The position numbers and the translations under genes are program-made. Source: Streptomyces sp. H27-H5 (GTDB taxonomy: Bacteria; Actinomycetota; Actinomycetes; Streptomycetales; Streptomycetaceae). From it: 64,000 bases of DNA. The notes beneath the pieces were generated by a model that was given only the letters and a program-made list of their open reading frames with translations, ran no database searches and was not told the DNA's origin. Location of the stretch: the NCBI RefSeq assembly GCF_026627505.1, contig NZ_JAPNLK010000021.1, positions 1 through 64,000 on the forward strand, given 5' to 3'. Positions 51,901 through 59,280 of the stretch are shown piece after piece (position 1 is the first letter of the stretch; each line of letters begins with the position of its first letter).

Positions 51901-53094
51901 GTCGGGGTCCAATCCCTCCGTCAGCTGCGCGCTGGGTACGGTGCGCCGTGTGTCGTCCAGGCCGTCCCCGATCCGGACCAGGCGGCGGAACATGACCTCG
52001 GCGGCCTGCCGGCCGAGCGGATCCAGCCTGCGGTAGGCGTCTTCGGCGCTGTTGGACACGGCACGGTGCATGCCTCCGGTGGCCTGGTACCCCGCGACGG
52101 TCATCAGGGAGCCGTCCCGCCGCTGCCAGGTCAGTCGCAGCGCGTGGGCCAGGTGCGGCAGCAGTCCGGCGTCGTACACCTCCTTGGTGTCGGTCGTGCC
52201 GCCGAGGTCCTTCAGCAGCAGTTCGACGAGACCCTCCTCCAGCCGCAGGCCGGTCTCGCGCGCCGGGAAGATCACGGCCTCGCGCAACTGTGCCCGGTCC
52301 ATCGGACCGACGAGGACCTGCCGGTGCTCCAGAGCATCGTGCAGCGGCTGGTATCCGGCGCACTGCTCGTAGAAGTCCGCCCGCAGGCCGTAGACGACCA
52401 GCGCGGGACCGCCCGCTCGGGCCAGCACGTCGAGCGCGGTGACGAACCGGTACCGTTCCCGCTCGTCGCCGACCAGGGTGAACAACTCCTCGGCCTGGTC
52501 GACGACCACGACCAGCCTGCCGCTCTCGCGCTCGGCGAGCGCGGTCCGCAAACGAGCGACCGACACCTCCGGTTCGGCGTCGAGTCGACGCTCCACCTCC
52601 TCCGGATCGTCGCCCGTCAGCGCGGCCAGGTGCGTGGCCAACGCGGCCATCGGCCGGGCGGTCGGGGTGAACACCAGACAGGGCCAACGCCGCGACCCCG
52701 GTAACGCACCCGCGGCGAGATCGGGCACGAGGCCGGCACGCAGCAGCGAGGACTTGCCCGCACCGGACGGGGCCACGACGGCCAGCGCGCCGCCCTCGCG
52801 CAGACACTCGTCCAAGCGGGCGGTGAGCCGGGCGCGCAGCGCGTCCCGGCCGAAGTACCACCGTGCCTGCTCGACCCCGAAGGCGCTCATGCCGGGGTAG
52901 GGGCACTCGTCCCCGGCGTCCGAACCCGGCCGGACCCGGTCCACCCGGTGGCTGCCGTCCCAGAAGTGCAGGTGCATGTCCCGGTTGGATACGTACTGGT
53001 CGGCCGCCGCCACGTAGATGGTGCCGGAGCCGGAGGCATAGGCCTCCACACGGATCTCGGGCCCGGCCTCCCCGCCCGCCGCGGATCCGGTCAC
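48931..53094 (-). CDS. nSTAND1 NTPase with C-terminal WD40 propellers
   Basis: 1387 aa from GTG 53094, overlapping the upstream stop by GTGA. Residues 1-55 contain TIYVAAADQYVSNRDMHLHF, a short motif also echoed in the partner protein. The STAND NTPase has Walker A VAPSGAGKSSLLRAGLVPDL (~108-126) and Walker B RLVVVVDQAEELFTL (~195), with a winged-helix tail to ~500. A single membrane-like helix (~505-528) and short coiled region precede WD40 repeats (~590-1320), seen as repeated FSPDGR.L and LWD. Such proteins act as ATP-switched scaffolds, with the propeller as sensor. An unusual ~45-residue tail ends the protein. Confidence 0.9.
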   Translation of the reverse strand: MTGSAAGGEAGPEIRVEAYASGSGTIYVAAADQYVSNRDMHLHFWDGSHRVDRVRPGSDAGDECPYPGMSAFGVEQARWYFGRDALRARLTARLDECLREGGALAVVAPSGAGKSSLLRAGLVPDLAAGALPGSRRWPCLVFTPTARPMAALATHLAALTGDDPEEVERRLDAEPEVSVARLRTALAERESGRLVVVVDQAEELFTLVGDERERYRFVTALDVLARAGGPALVVYGLRADFYEQCAGYQPLHDALEHRQVLVGPMDRAQLREAVIFPARETGLRLEEGLVELLLKDLGGTTDTKEVYDAGLLPHLAHALRLTWQRRDGSLMTVAGYQATGGMHRAVSNSAEDAYRRLDPLGRQAAEVMFRRLVRIGDGLDDTRRTVPSAQLTEGLDPDAAQAVLSGFTSGRLLTLRRETVAISHEALLRAWPRLRDWVNVHRADNLLRQQIEEDAAGWAAAERDRSHLYRGSRLKAARDWAAGHGRGSLSPTAMTFLDASLRQARRASVLFRGSLAALVVLALLAVAGTVTAQMQSRRADESDTTAKKQSILAVGRGLRAQAESLRDSDPRTSLRLSLAAQQVDPTPDGRQGLLSTLQRTRFDGASPDGALGPVDDVAAFFQGGTLLAVAGDRAPSVDLWDTADPVRPRRLATLTGLPDEVAHVSLSVDGRTLAVVTGGIVGASPVHELSLWDTTDLRRPRRLPFRTGLEEVQDAAFSPDGRTLAVVAGGADGTLTLWDIGDPALPRRLSAPTPATDADTVRFSADGHTLVTASGLGTKDASLGPESITHFSGWQLWNVADPQRPRAVSRTRGHTAGTLAVSPNAPVLAVASGHKLALWRFTNPAAPERLAVLEHPTDVRAAAFSPDGRAVVTASEGGRTQLWDVADPVRPSGPAALPGPAKPAGFTFSSDGRHVLVVDESRSVWRWRVAPRRAPSLAAGLDTGEAGLAEAAFSPDGSRLMVGGFAGGVHQWDVRDPAHPRELPPLVNGSAHPVETLAFDREGTTLAVGTIADTISARGELVLWDLTDPDRPRQRAVLATPTGVTSLAFSPRTALLVASGRELPVGKTWVGLWDTGTPVPGRRYLQESLNELINDTDEPAPVIGHHILGTTPTVFSPDGRLLALPSSLWDVSNPSAPARVHHAKPPADARTSTRHSLLGMDHAAFSPDGRRLVTDDSAGGQVLQWPVGQDVGHAPIASMPVKEAHRVVFHPAGRLVATAEKSGSVGIWDVSDPARPSLAATVEETAEDIRFSPDGRTLAVVSGQGGHVRLWHLGDLPATVTDLTGLACRIVGTGLSEKDWTTRYASGVPYSEHLREVTAEGAALWREDPRRCHGAHRLAGGEIKRSARIQMNPSNIRPGVSSSAGRLINTTSRTVETEPVRWAYHSR

Positions 53095-53510
53095 GGTCCG
53101 GTGATGTGCATGTCGCCGCCGGACATGTAGATCCTGGCGTGCTCCGAGGCCCTGCCCTGCATCTCCACCCGATTGCCGCGGTCGGCCGAGGGCGCCACCG
53201 GGGGCAGCTCGGCGAGGAGGGCGCGGAGTTCATGCTCCAGCGCCGGATCGGCGGCCAGGAGTCGACGCAGCCGGGCCCGCCACTCCACCGTCAGCTCCTC
53301 CTCGGCGCCGCCGTCACCGGCTTGGCGGGCCGCCAACAACTCGGTCCGGGTCGCGAGCAGTTCACCCTCGATCGCCTCGGCCTGTTCCGGGCGGGCCCGC
53401 TGCCACAGCGCGGTGACCGCCACCTTGGTCTGCTCCCAGGCGTCCGTGGCCAGCAGCCCGACCACCGTGGTCGCGGCCGAAGACGCCAGGACCACCAGTT
53501 CCGAATCCAC
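53091..53510 (-). CDS. small partner protein of the nSTAND NTPase
   Basis: 139 aa from GTG 53510, with a GGGGGG site. The N-terminus is a possible membrane helix (VVLASSAATTVVGLLATDAW). A long helical/coiled middle follows (ARPEQAEAIEGELLATRTEL). The C-terminus IYMSGGDMHITGP resembles the TIYVAAADQYVSNRDMHLHF segment at the start of the NTPase. Translational coupling and this shared motif suggest that the two assemble. It could be the effector-adaptor of the NTPase, though no known effector domain is evident. Confidence 0.75.
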   Translation of the reverse strand: MDSELVVLASSAATTVVGLLATDAWEQTKVAVTALWQRARPEQAEAIEGELLATRTELLAARQAGDGGAEEELTVEWRARLRRLLAADPALEHELRALLAELPPVAPSADRGNRVEMQGRASEHARIYMSGGDMHITGP

Positions 53511-53909
53511 GCCCGACCCCCCTTCTTCGATCCGGTGTTCATTGTGCATCCAAGGTGACCTTCCCACTCCAACAACCCCTCCTCCAGGATGCTTTGGCTG
53601 GTCAGCGGCCCGTCGTACGCCTTCCCGCGCGGGCCGGGTCCCCGGACCGGTGCGGTGTACGGGGCATCGGACGCGACGGTCTCGCGCCGGGCCCGCGAGG
53701 CCGGGGTGGCGGGCGTGCGGCGGGAGACCGCGTACGACGATGGCGTCGCGCACGGGCGCTGTACGAGGCGGAGGATGCGAACGCGAGGTGGTCCACGTCC
53801 ACTTCCACGGCCCGGACGCCGGAGCTCCGCTAATTCCCTCCCTGCGGGGTGAAACATTTACCCACCCCCGCCGCGTCAATGGGGTGAGTCGGATGCGAGG
53901 GGGACGGGG
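53511..53909. other. 399-bp intergenic region between divergent genes
   Basis: Several overlapping open frames exist on both strands (for example 53589-53852) but none is convincing. A short AT-rich patch (GAAACATTTACC, ~53850-53861) precedes the sigma factor gene and could be part of its promoter. No repeat or RNA structure stood out. Confidence 0.4.
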
Positions 53910-54434
53910 ATGCGGCAAGCACGCAGGGAGGGGTTCCGCGAGTTCGCGGAGGGCCGGGCGGGAAGTCTTTACCGGTCGGCCTGTCTGCTGGCGAGTGGGG
54001 ACACCCATCTCGCCGAGGACCTCGTGCAGGAGACCCTGGGTCGGATGTACCTGATCTGGGGGAGGACCTCGGGCATCGACAATCCGGCGGCGTACGCGCA
54101 AACGGTGCTGGTACGGGAGTTCCTCAAGCACAAGCGTCGCCGCTCCGCGGGGGAACGGCCCTTCGCGGTCCCGGCCGAGTCGGGCGGGACGACGGCGATG
54201 CCGGTCGCGGGGGCCGATCCGGTCCTGCGGCTGACCCTGTTGGAGGCGCTCGGCCACCTGGCCCCCAAGGACCGGGCGGTGCTCGTGCTGCGGTACTGGG
54301 AGGACCGCAGCGTCGAGGAGACCGCCGAGGCCATGAACGTCACCTCGGCCGCGGTGCGCACGCGCAGTTCCCGGGCGCTCGCCCGCCTCCGCGCCGAACT
54401 GGGCGGCAGCCTCAGTGTGTTCGTGGCCACTTGA
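53910..54434 (+). CDS. SigE-family (ECF) RNA polymerase sigma factor
   Basis: 174 aa from ATG 53910. Region 2 is visible as SLYRSACLLASGDTHLAEDL and VQETLGRMYLIW. Region 4 follows as LLEALGHLAPKDRAVLVLRY and WEDRSVEETAEAMNVTSAAV, then RTRSSRALARLR. There is no region 3, and the length fits the actinobacterial SigE-like ECF group (SCO-type '50-kDa partner' family). The next gene, 107 bases downstream, encodes a membrane-anchored protein that is the usual companion. An anti-sigma function for that product is inferred. Confidence 0.88.
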   Translation: MRQARREGFREFAEGRAGSLYRSACLLASGDTHLAEDLVQETLGRMYLIWGRTSGIDNPAAYAQTVLVREFLKHKRRRSAGERPFAVPAESGGTTAMPVAGADPVLRLTLLEALGHLAPKDRAVLVLRYWEDRSVEETAEAMNVTSAAVRTRSSRALARLRAELGGSLSVFVAT

Positions 54435-54541
54435 GCCCGGTGGCCCATCCTGCCCGCCGCCCCATGCCTCGCTCCCGTCATGTCCGTCGCCGGGTCACAC
54501 GCCGGCGCGTTTCCCCACCACCACCCGGAAGGTGACTCGGC

Positions 54542-55999
54542 ATGCCCTTTGAAGATGAACTCGGTGCGGCCCTGCGGCGCGCAGGAGACGGATTCGTCCC
54601 CGACCGCCCGGACCTGGTGGCCTCCGGCGAACGGCGCGGACGCCGGCTGGTGGCCCGCCGTCGGGCTGCAGTCGTCGGCGGTTCGGCGCTGGCCTTGGCC
54701 GTCGTCGGCTCCGCCGGCGTCTACGGAGGCGGTCTCCTCGGCACCGGCAAGGACGGCATGGCGAACGTCGCCGCCCCCGTCCCCACCACCCCGCCGGCCG
54801 CCACCCCCGCCCCGCAGCCCGCGCAGCCGGCTGGTGGGGTGACTGCGGCCCGACTGATCGAGATCTACCGGCAGTTGCTGTCGGGCGGCCGGGTGAGCGA
54901 CACCACGGCCCGCTTGCCGGGCGGCGCCGACCAGTCGCCGAACGCGATGGTGGCCGGCGTGTACGACGACGGCAAGGGCCGTGCGGCGATCTCCGTGGGC
55001 CTCGCCCGCACCGACCCGCACGGTCAGGCGGCCGAGGACATGCTGGAGTGCCCCGATCCCGAGCTCATTCCCTATGACTCCTGCGCTGTCGAGACACTGC
55101 CGGACGGCGGCAGGCTGAACCTCTTCCAAGGCTACGAGTACCCGGACAAGCGCGAGCCCACCAAGCTGTGGCGGGCCGTCCTGGTCACCCGTGAGGGCTA
55201 TCAGGTCGACGTGTCGGAGTGGAACGCTCCCGCCGAGAAGGGGCAGCCTGTCAGTCGGCCCAACCCGCCTTTGAACAAGTCCCAGTTGAAGTCCTTCACC
55301 ACCTCGTCCCTGTGGCGCCAGATCCTGAGCCGGCTGCCCGCGCCCCAGCAGGCGCCGGAGGGGACGGACGCGTCGGACGGGAACACGGGCCACGGGTCGA
55401 GCCCCGGCGCCTCCGCGGGCACCGGTACCGGTACCGGCGACACCACCGGCACGACCACCGACAAGGGCAAGGGCACGGGCAAGGGCACGGGCAAGGGCGG
55501 CGCCACCCCGGGCGACCCGCGGCCGTCCGGCGGAACGGGCCAGACGCCCGACCAGGGAGGAACGGATCAGGGTGACTCGGGTCAAGGCGACGCGGGCCAC
55601 GGCGGCACGGTAGGGGTGCTGGAGTCCGGGATCAAGATCCTGCGCAGGTCCGGACAGCCCGGCTACGGCGCCCTCGTGCTCGACGACGGCAAGGGTGCCT
55701 CGCTGGTCCAAGTCAACGTCCAGGAGGGCATGGGCGAGGCCCTCAAGGACCGCATGGAGGGCGCGGGCGTCATCGTCCTGCCCGACGGCACCCGGGTGCT
55801 GGCCGAGCAGAAGTCGGGCGAGAAGGGCGGCTCGGGCGTGGTCTGGTGGAGCGTCGACACACTGCGCCCGGACGGGCGCCGGGTCGTCGTGTCGGCCTTC
55901 AACACCGGCGACCAGTCGAAGGCGGCCACCAGGGCCAAGCCCATCCTGACGATGGAGCAGATCAAGGCCATCGCCCTCGACCCGAAGTGGTTCGGATGA
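54542..55999 (+). CDS. membrane-anchored partner of the sigma factor
   Basis: 485 aa from ATG 54542 (MPFEDELGAALRRAGDGFVP). A ~40-residue basic cytoplasmic part (RRGRRLVARRRAAVVG) is followed by one transmembrane helix (~45-68). A Pro/Ala linker and a first external domain (LIEIYRQLLSGGRVSDTTAR) come next. Low-complexity Gly/Thr/Lys repeats (KGKGTGKGTGKGG, ~300-345) separate it from a second domain (GALVLDDGKGASLVQVNVQE). The N-terminus is the likely sigma contact. Similar proteins commonly follow SigE-like sigma genes in Streptomyces. Confidence 0.8.
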   Translation: MPFEDELGAALRRAGDGFVPDRPDLVASGERRGRRLVARRRAAVVGGSALALAVVGSAGVYGGGLLGTGKDGMANVAAPVPTTPPAATPAPQPAQPAGGVTAARLIEIYRQLLSGGRVSDTTARLPGGADQSPNAMVAGVYDDGKGRAAISVGLARTDPHGQAAEDMLECPDPELIPYDSCAVETLPDGGRLNLFQGYEYPDKREPTKLWRAVLVTREGYQVDVSEWNAPAEKGQPVSRPNPPLNKSQLKSFTTSSLWRQILSRLPAPQQAPEGTDASDGNTGHGSSPGASAGTGTGTGDTTGTTTDKGKGTGKGTGKGGATPGDPRPSGGTGQTPDQGGTDQGDSGQGDAGHGGTVGVLESGIKILRRSGQPGYGALVLDDGKGASLVQVNVQEGMGEALKDRMEGAGVIVLPDGTRVLAEQKSGEKGGSGVVWWSVDTLRPDGRRVVVSAFNTGDQSKAATRAKPILTMEQIKAIALDPKWFG

Positions 56000-56329
56000 T
56001 CCCTCGCGCGGGGTCCCGCCAGGCATCCGCCCGCGTGCGGCTGCACACGTGGCACCGACGTAGCCCTTCACGACCGCGGTCGTGAAGGGGGAGCGGCCCG
56101 GGGTCGGCCAAAGCGACTCCGGCGGCCGCCCGGTCGGCGGCGGCGTGACCGCCCTACGAGTACGGGCTTCGACACTGCCGTCGCGCGCGGGAGGCCGGGC
56201 CGTGTGGTGTACCGACAGTGTGCGTCCGGGTGCCGCTGCACGGCCGGCGGCCGTTCGCCGTGCCGTCACCTGGAACCCGCATTCTCGCCGGACAGACCGA
56301 TCCACCTCGCTCCCGGGGATGTCCACTTC
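56000..56329. other. 330-bp intergenic region with terminator
   Basis: Between the sigma-partner stop and the methyltransferase start. It contains the hairpin at 56064-56089 and no supported gene. The remaining ~240 bases presumably carry the methyltransferase promoter. Confidence 0.4.
56064..56089. terminator. hairpin after the sigma-factor operon
   Basis: A 26-bp perfect palindrome (CCCTTCACGACCG and its complement) lies 65 bases after the stop at 55999. It is a good terminator candidate. Confidence 0.7.
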
Positions 56330-57262
56330 ATGACCGCACCGCTTGCGCAGCCCGAAGAACTCCCGAACCTGCCCGCGCCCACGCGTTTGGACGAGGTGAA
56401 GGGATGGTTCTGGCCGGCCGACCAGATCCTCTTCGACTGGTTCCTGAGCCGCCAGAACGCCGACCCGTCGGGTGGCGGGGACCTCCTGGAACTCGGCGCC
56501 TATCTGGGCAAGAGCGCCATCTTCCTCGGCGGATACCTCAAGGAGGGGGAGGAGTTCACGGTCTGCGACCTCTTCGATTCCCCGGCCGAGGACGACAGCA
56601 ACGACGACGAGATGCGACGCTCGTACGCGACCCTGACGCGCCAGGCGTTCGAAGCCAACTACCGCTCGTTCCATGACGAGTTGCCGACGGTGGTGCAGGC
56701 GGTGACGGCGGTCCTGCCCGACCGCGTCCGGCCCGCCTCCTGCCGCTTCGTTCACGTGGACGCCTCGCACCTGTACGCGCACGTGCACGCGGACGTGGAG
56801 ACCTCGCGACTGCTGGCCGCCCCAGGAGCGGTCGTCGTCTTCGACGACTTCAGGGCGGAGCACTGCCCGGGCGTCGCGGCAGCCGTCTGGGGAGCCGTGG
56901 ACGCGCGGCGCTTGCACGTCCTGTGCATCACCCAGCACAAGATGTACGCGACGTGGGACGACCCCGAACCGCTGCGCACGGAACTGGCCGTGTTCCTGGC
57001 CGGCCGCGAGGATCTGTGGCACGGGGTGGAGGAGGTGGCCGGCGCACCCCTGATCCGGATCACCGGCCGGAAGGCGGTCCCCCCGCCGCACCCCCGCTCC
57101 CGCCACGAGACGGCCGCCCCCGACCCGGCCCCGGAGCCGGTTGCTGTCCCCGCGGCAGTACCGTCGCGGCGCACCCCTCGCCGGCGGAGCCCGCTGGCCC
57201 GCCGCCTGGCCAGGGACCTCCTTCCCCCGGTCCTGACCCGCACGGTGCGCCGCTGGCTGTAG
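56330..57262 (+). CDS. class I SAM-dependent methyltransferase-like protein
   Basis: 310 aa from ATG 56330 (MTAPLAQPEELPNLPAPTRL). Motif I is GGGDLLELGAYLGKSAIFLG, then EEFTVCDLFDSPAED as motif II and RFVHVDASHLYAHVHADVET followed by AAPGAVVVFDDF as motifs IV/V. This is the CmcI/TylF-like layout, where the substrate is a small molecule or sugar. The C-terminal ~60 residues are Pro/Arg-rich and disordered (SRRTPRRRSPLARRLARDLL). No glycosyl or NRPS genes are nearby. The substrate is unknown. Confidence 0.85.
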   Translation: MTAPLAQPEELPNLPAPTRLDEVKGWFWPADQILFDWFLSRQNADPSGGGDLLELGAYLGKSAIFLGGYLKEGEEFTVCDLFDSPAEDDSNDDEMRRSYATLTRQAFEANYRSFHDELPTVVQAVTAVLPDRVRPASCRFVHVDASHLYAHVHADVETSRLLAAPGAVVVFDDFRAEHCPGVAAAVWGAVDARRLHVLCITQHKMYATWDDPEPLRTELAVFLAGREDLWHGVEEVAGAPLIRITGRKAVPPPHPRSRHETAAPDPAPEPVAVPAAVPSRRTPRRRSPLARRLARDLLPPVLTRTVRRWL

Positions 57263-57716
57263 TAACGGCGCCGCTGCCGCCGCCGGCGACCGAGCCTCCC
57301 GAGGACGGCGGAAGAGGCCGGTGGCGTCCTCAGCGCCCGTGAGCGGGGGCTCGCTCGGCGAATCGTGAAGACGGCATGCCAGTCTCGCCGAGGCTCCATC
57401 CGAAACCGGCCGCCCCGGAGGCGAGGAGTGGGCGCTGGGTCTGACCGCGATGCGGCTCCCGTGCCGGGGCGCTGGACAGGCAAAAGGCACGCTCATCAGG
57501 CGGCGTGTCCGGCCTGAGGTGCTGAGACCGGAATCCACGTCCCGAATCCCGTCGGCTGTCACCCGTCTCGTATGGCCAGGCTGAGGCGCTCGCTCGCCCC
57601 ATGCCCGTCCAACATCGCGATTCCAAAAGAGCCGTGGCCCCTCACGAGCCACCGGCCGGACACGTCATTTCTCAGACAGTTTTGTGCTCGGTATCGCGAT
57701 CAGCGCGAGATCGGTC
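57263..57716. other. 454-bp region without a supported gene
   Basis: Open frames here lack RBS and have poor third-position bias. It may be decayed coding DNA. Nothing can be named. Confidence 0.35.
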
Positions 57717-57917
57717 TCAGTTGGTGTGTCGCCTGACCCAGGAGATGAAATCGCTTTCCGAGGAGAACGTGTGGTTGCGTTCCCTCGTGATTCCGTTGTT
57801 GTCATCGACGGTGGCATTTTTCAAGCTACCGTCCGTTTGAAGCTGCCCCGTGGCTTTCCAGTGACTGCTCGGGTCGATCCACATCTTCGTCGTCACTATC
57901 GCCTCCGCCGTGCGCAC
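57717..57917 (-). CDS. small hypothetical protein
   Basis: 66 aa from GTG 57917, with AGGA seven bases upstream, ending SSESDFISWVRRHTN. The DNA is less GC-rich than its surroundings, but the minus-strand third positions are mostly G/C. The competing plus-strand frames are not so biased, which favours the minus strand. No family was recognised. It could be the end of a decayed gene or a recently acquired small gene. Confidence 0.35.
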   Translation of the reverse strand: MRTAEAIVTTKMWIDPSSHWKATGQLQTDGSLKNATVDDNNGITRERNHTFSSESDFISWVRRHTN

Positions 57918-58266
57918 ATGAGTCCTGCGAACTTCCGTGAAGGCTAACCGGCGCGAATGCAGGTTGTCTCAGAATCGGGCCAATCGACTGCGCATCCACA
58001 CCTCGGCCAGGTCGCCAAGACGAACTCCCTGACCACGTGCCCCACGCCTACCTCAGCCGGCCCGTCACTACCCCCTGCGCAGGTCACACTGGCGCCGCAG
58101 ACGACGACACCGAGCCCGCACCGGGCAGCCCCGTCCCGCGAGCCGAGGATCCGTTTGAGGACTCCGTTGTTGCTGGTCCAGTGCCCCGGATCCTCTCTTT
58201 TCGTCCCCTTGACGATATCTGCCCGCCTCGTTATCGTCGTCCTGACGAAATGAAGGGGGTTCAGTC
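57918..58266. other. 349-bp region upstream of the SPFH operon
   Basis: No supported gene. The last ~50 bases contain GTTATCGTCGTCCTGACGAAATG followed by GAAGGGGG, the latter being the ribosome site of the SPFH gene. The promoter probably lies here. Confidence 0.35.
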
Positions 58267-59280
58267 ATGGCCGACATCACCCGGCGCTTCGGCTGGCGTC
58301 ACCTGCGCTCCGCGCCCACCACCCACATCCGCCACCACAAGCGCGGCCGGCTCGTCCACGACGGACGGGGGCTCAGTTTCTGGTACCGGTCGCTGTCGGC
58401 GGCGCTTTCCGAAGTGCCGGTCGACGACCGGGAGCTGGCCATGGCGTTCCACGCCCGTACCTCCGACTTCCAGGACGTCGCGGTGCAGGCCACCGTCACT
58501 TACCGGATCAGCGACCCGGCCGAGGCCGCGGAACGACTGGACTTCTCCGTCGACCCGGACACCGGGAGTTGGCGCGGCGCACCCTTGGAGCAGATCGCCA
58601 CTCTTCTCACCGAGACCGCGCAGCAGCACAAGCTGGACGTACTCGCCCGCACCCCGCTGGCCGTCGCCCTGGTGGGCGGTGTCGCCTCCGTGCGGGAACG
58701 GGTCGCCGCCGGTCTCGCCGACGAGCCCAGGCTCCCGGCCACCGGCATCGAGGTGGTGGCCGTGCGGGTCGTGGCGATCCGCCCCGAGGCCGATGTGGAG
58801 CGCGCCCTGCGCACCCCGGCCCGCGAGCAGATCCAGCAGGAGGCGGACCGGGCCACCTATGAACGGCGGGCCGTCGCCGTCGAGCGTGAACGCGCCATCG
58901 CCGAGAACGAGTTGGCCAGTCAGATCGAACTGGCACGACGCGAGGAGCAGTTGATCGACCAACGCGGCACCAACGCCCGTCGCGAGGCCGAGGAGAAGGC
59001 GGCGGCCGACAGCGTACAAACCGAGACCGAGGCGGCCCGCAAGGTCGCCCTGGCCCGCGCGGACGCCGAGGCTGCCCGCGAGACGGGAGCCGCGCGCGCC
59101 GAGGTCCAGGCGGCCTGGCTGCGCGTGCACGGCGAAGCCGGCACGGGCACGCTGCACGCCCTGGCGGCGACCCGGCTGGCGGAGAACCTGCCGCGGATCG
59201 AGAGCATCACGCTCTCTCCCGACGTCCTCACCGGGCTCCTCACCAGGCTCGGACGTCCGGAAGGCGGCGCGGGAGCGTGA
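58267..59280 (+). CDS. SPFH/prohibitin-domain protein
   Basis: 337 aa from ATG 58267, with AAGGGGG upstream. Residues ~20-175 are an SPFH (band 7) domain: GRGLSFWYRSLSAALSEVPV, then DVAVQATVTYRISDPAEAAE and GIEVVAVRVVAIRPEADVER. Residues ~180-285 form a long charged coiled coil (EQIQQEADRATYERRAVAVE, REEQLIDQRGTNARREAEEK). A C-terminal segment reads LPRIESITLSPDVLTGLLTR. Unlike many SPFH proteins it has no clear N-terminal membrane anchor. SPFH proteins form large ring assemblies. It is translationally coupled to the following NAD-kinase-like gene. Confidence 0.88.
   Translation: MADITRRFGWRHLRSAPTTHIRHHKRGRLVHDGRGLSFWYRSLSAALSEVPVDDRELAMAFHARTSDFQDVAVQATVTYRISDPAEAAERLDFSVDPDTGSWRGAPLEQIATLLTETAQQHKLDVLARTPLAVALVGGVASVRERVAAGLADEPRLPATGIEVVAVRVVAIRPEADVERALRTPAREQIQQEADRATYERRAVAVERERAIAENELASQIELARREEQLIDQRGTNARREAEEKAAADSVQTETEAARKVALARADAEAARETGAARAEVQAAWLRVHGEAGTGTLHALAATRLAENLPRIESITLSPDVLTGLLTRLGRPEGGAGA

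Noticed and set aside
48931..53094. Plus-strand frames opposite the nSTAND gene
   Set aside because: They are repetitive because the WD40 repeats are repetitive. No start sites or domains were found.
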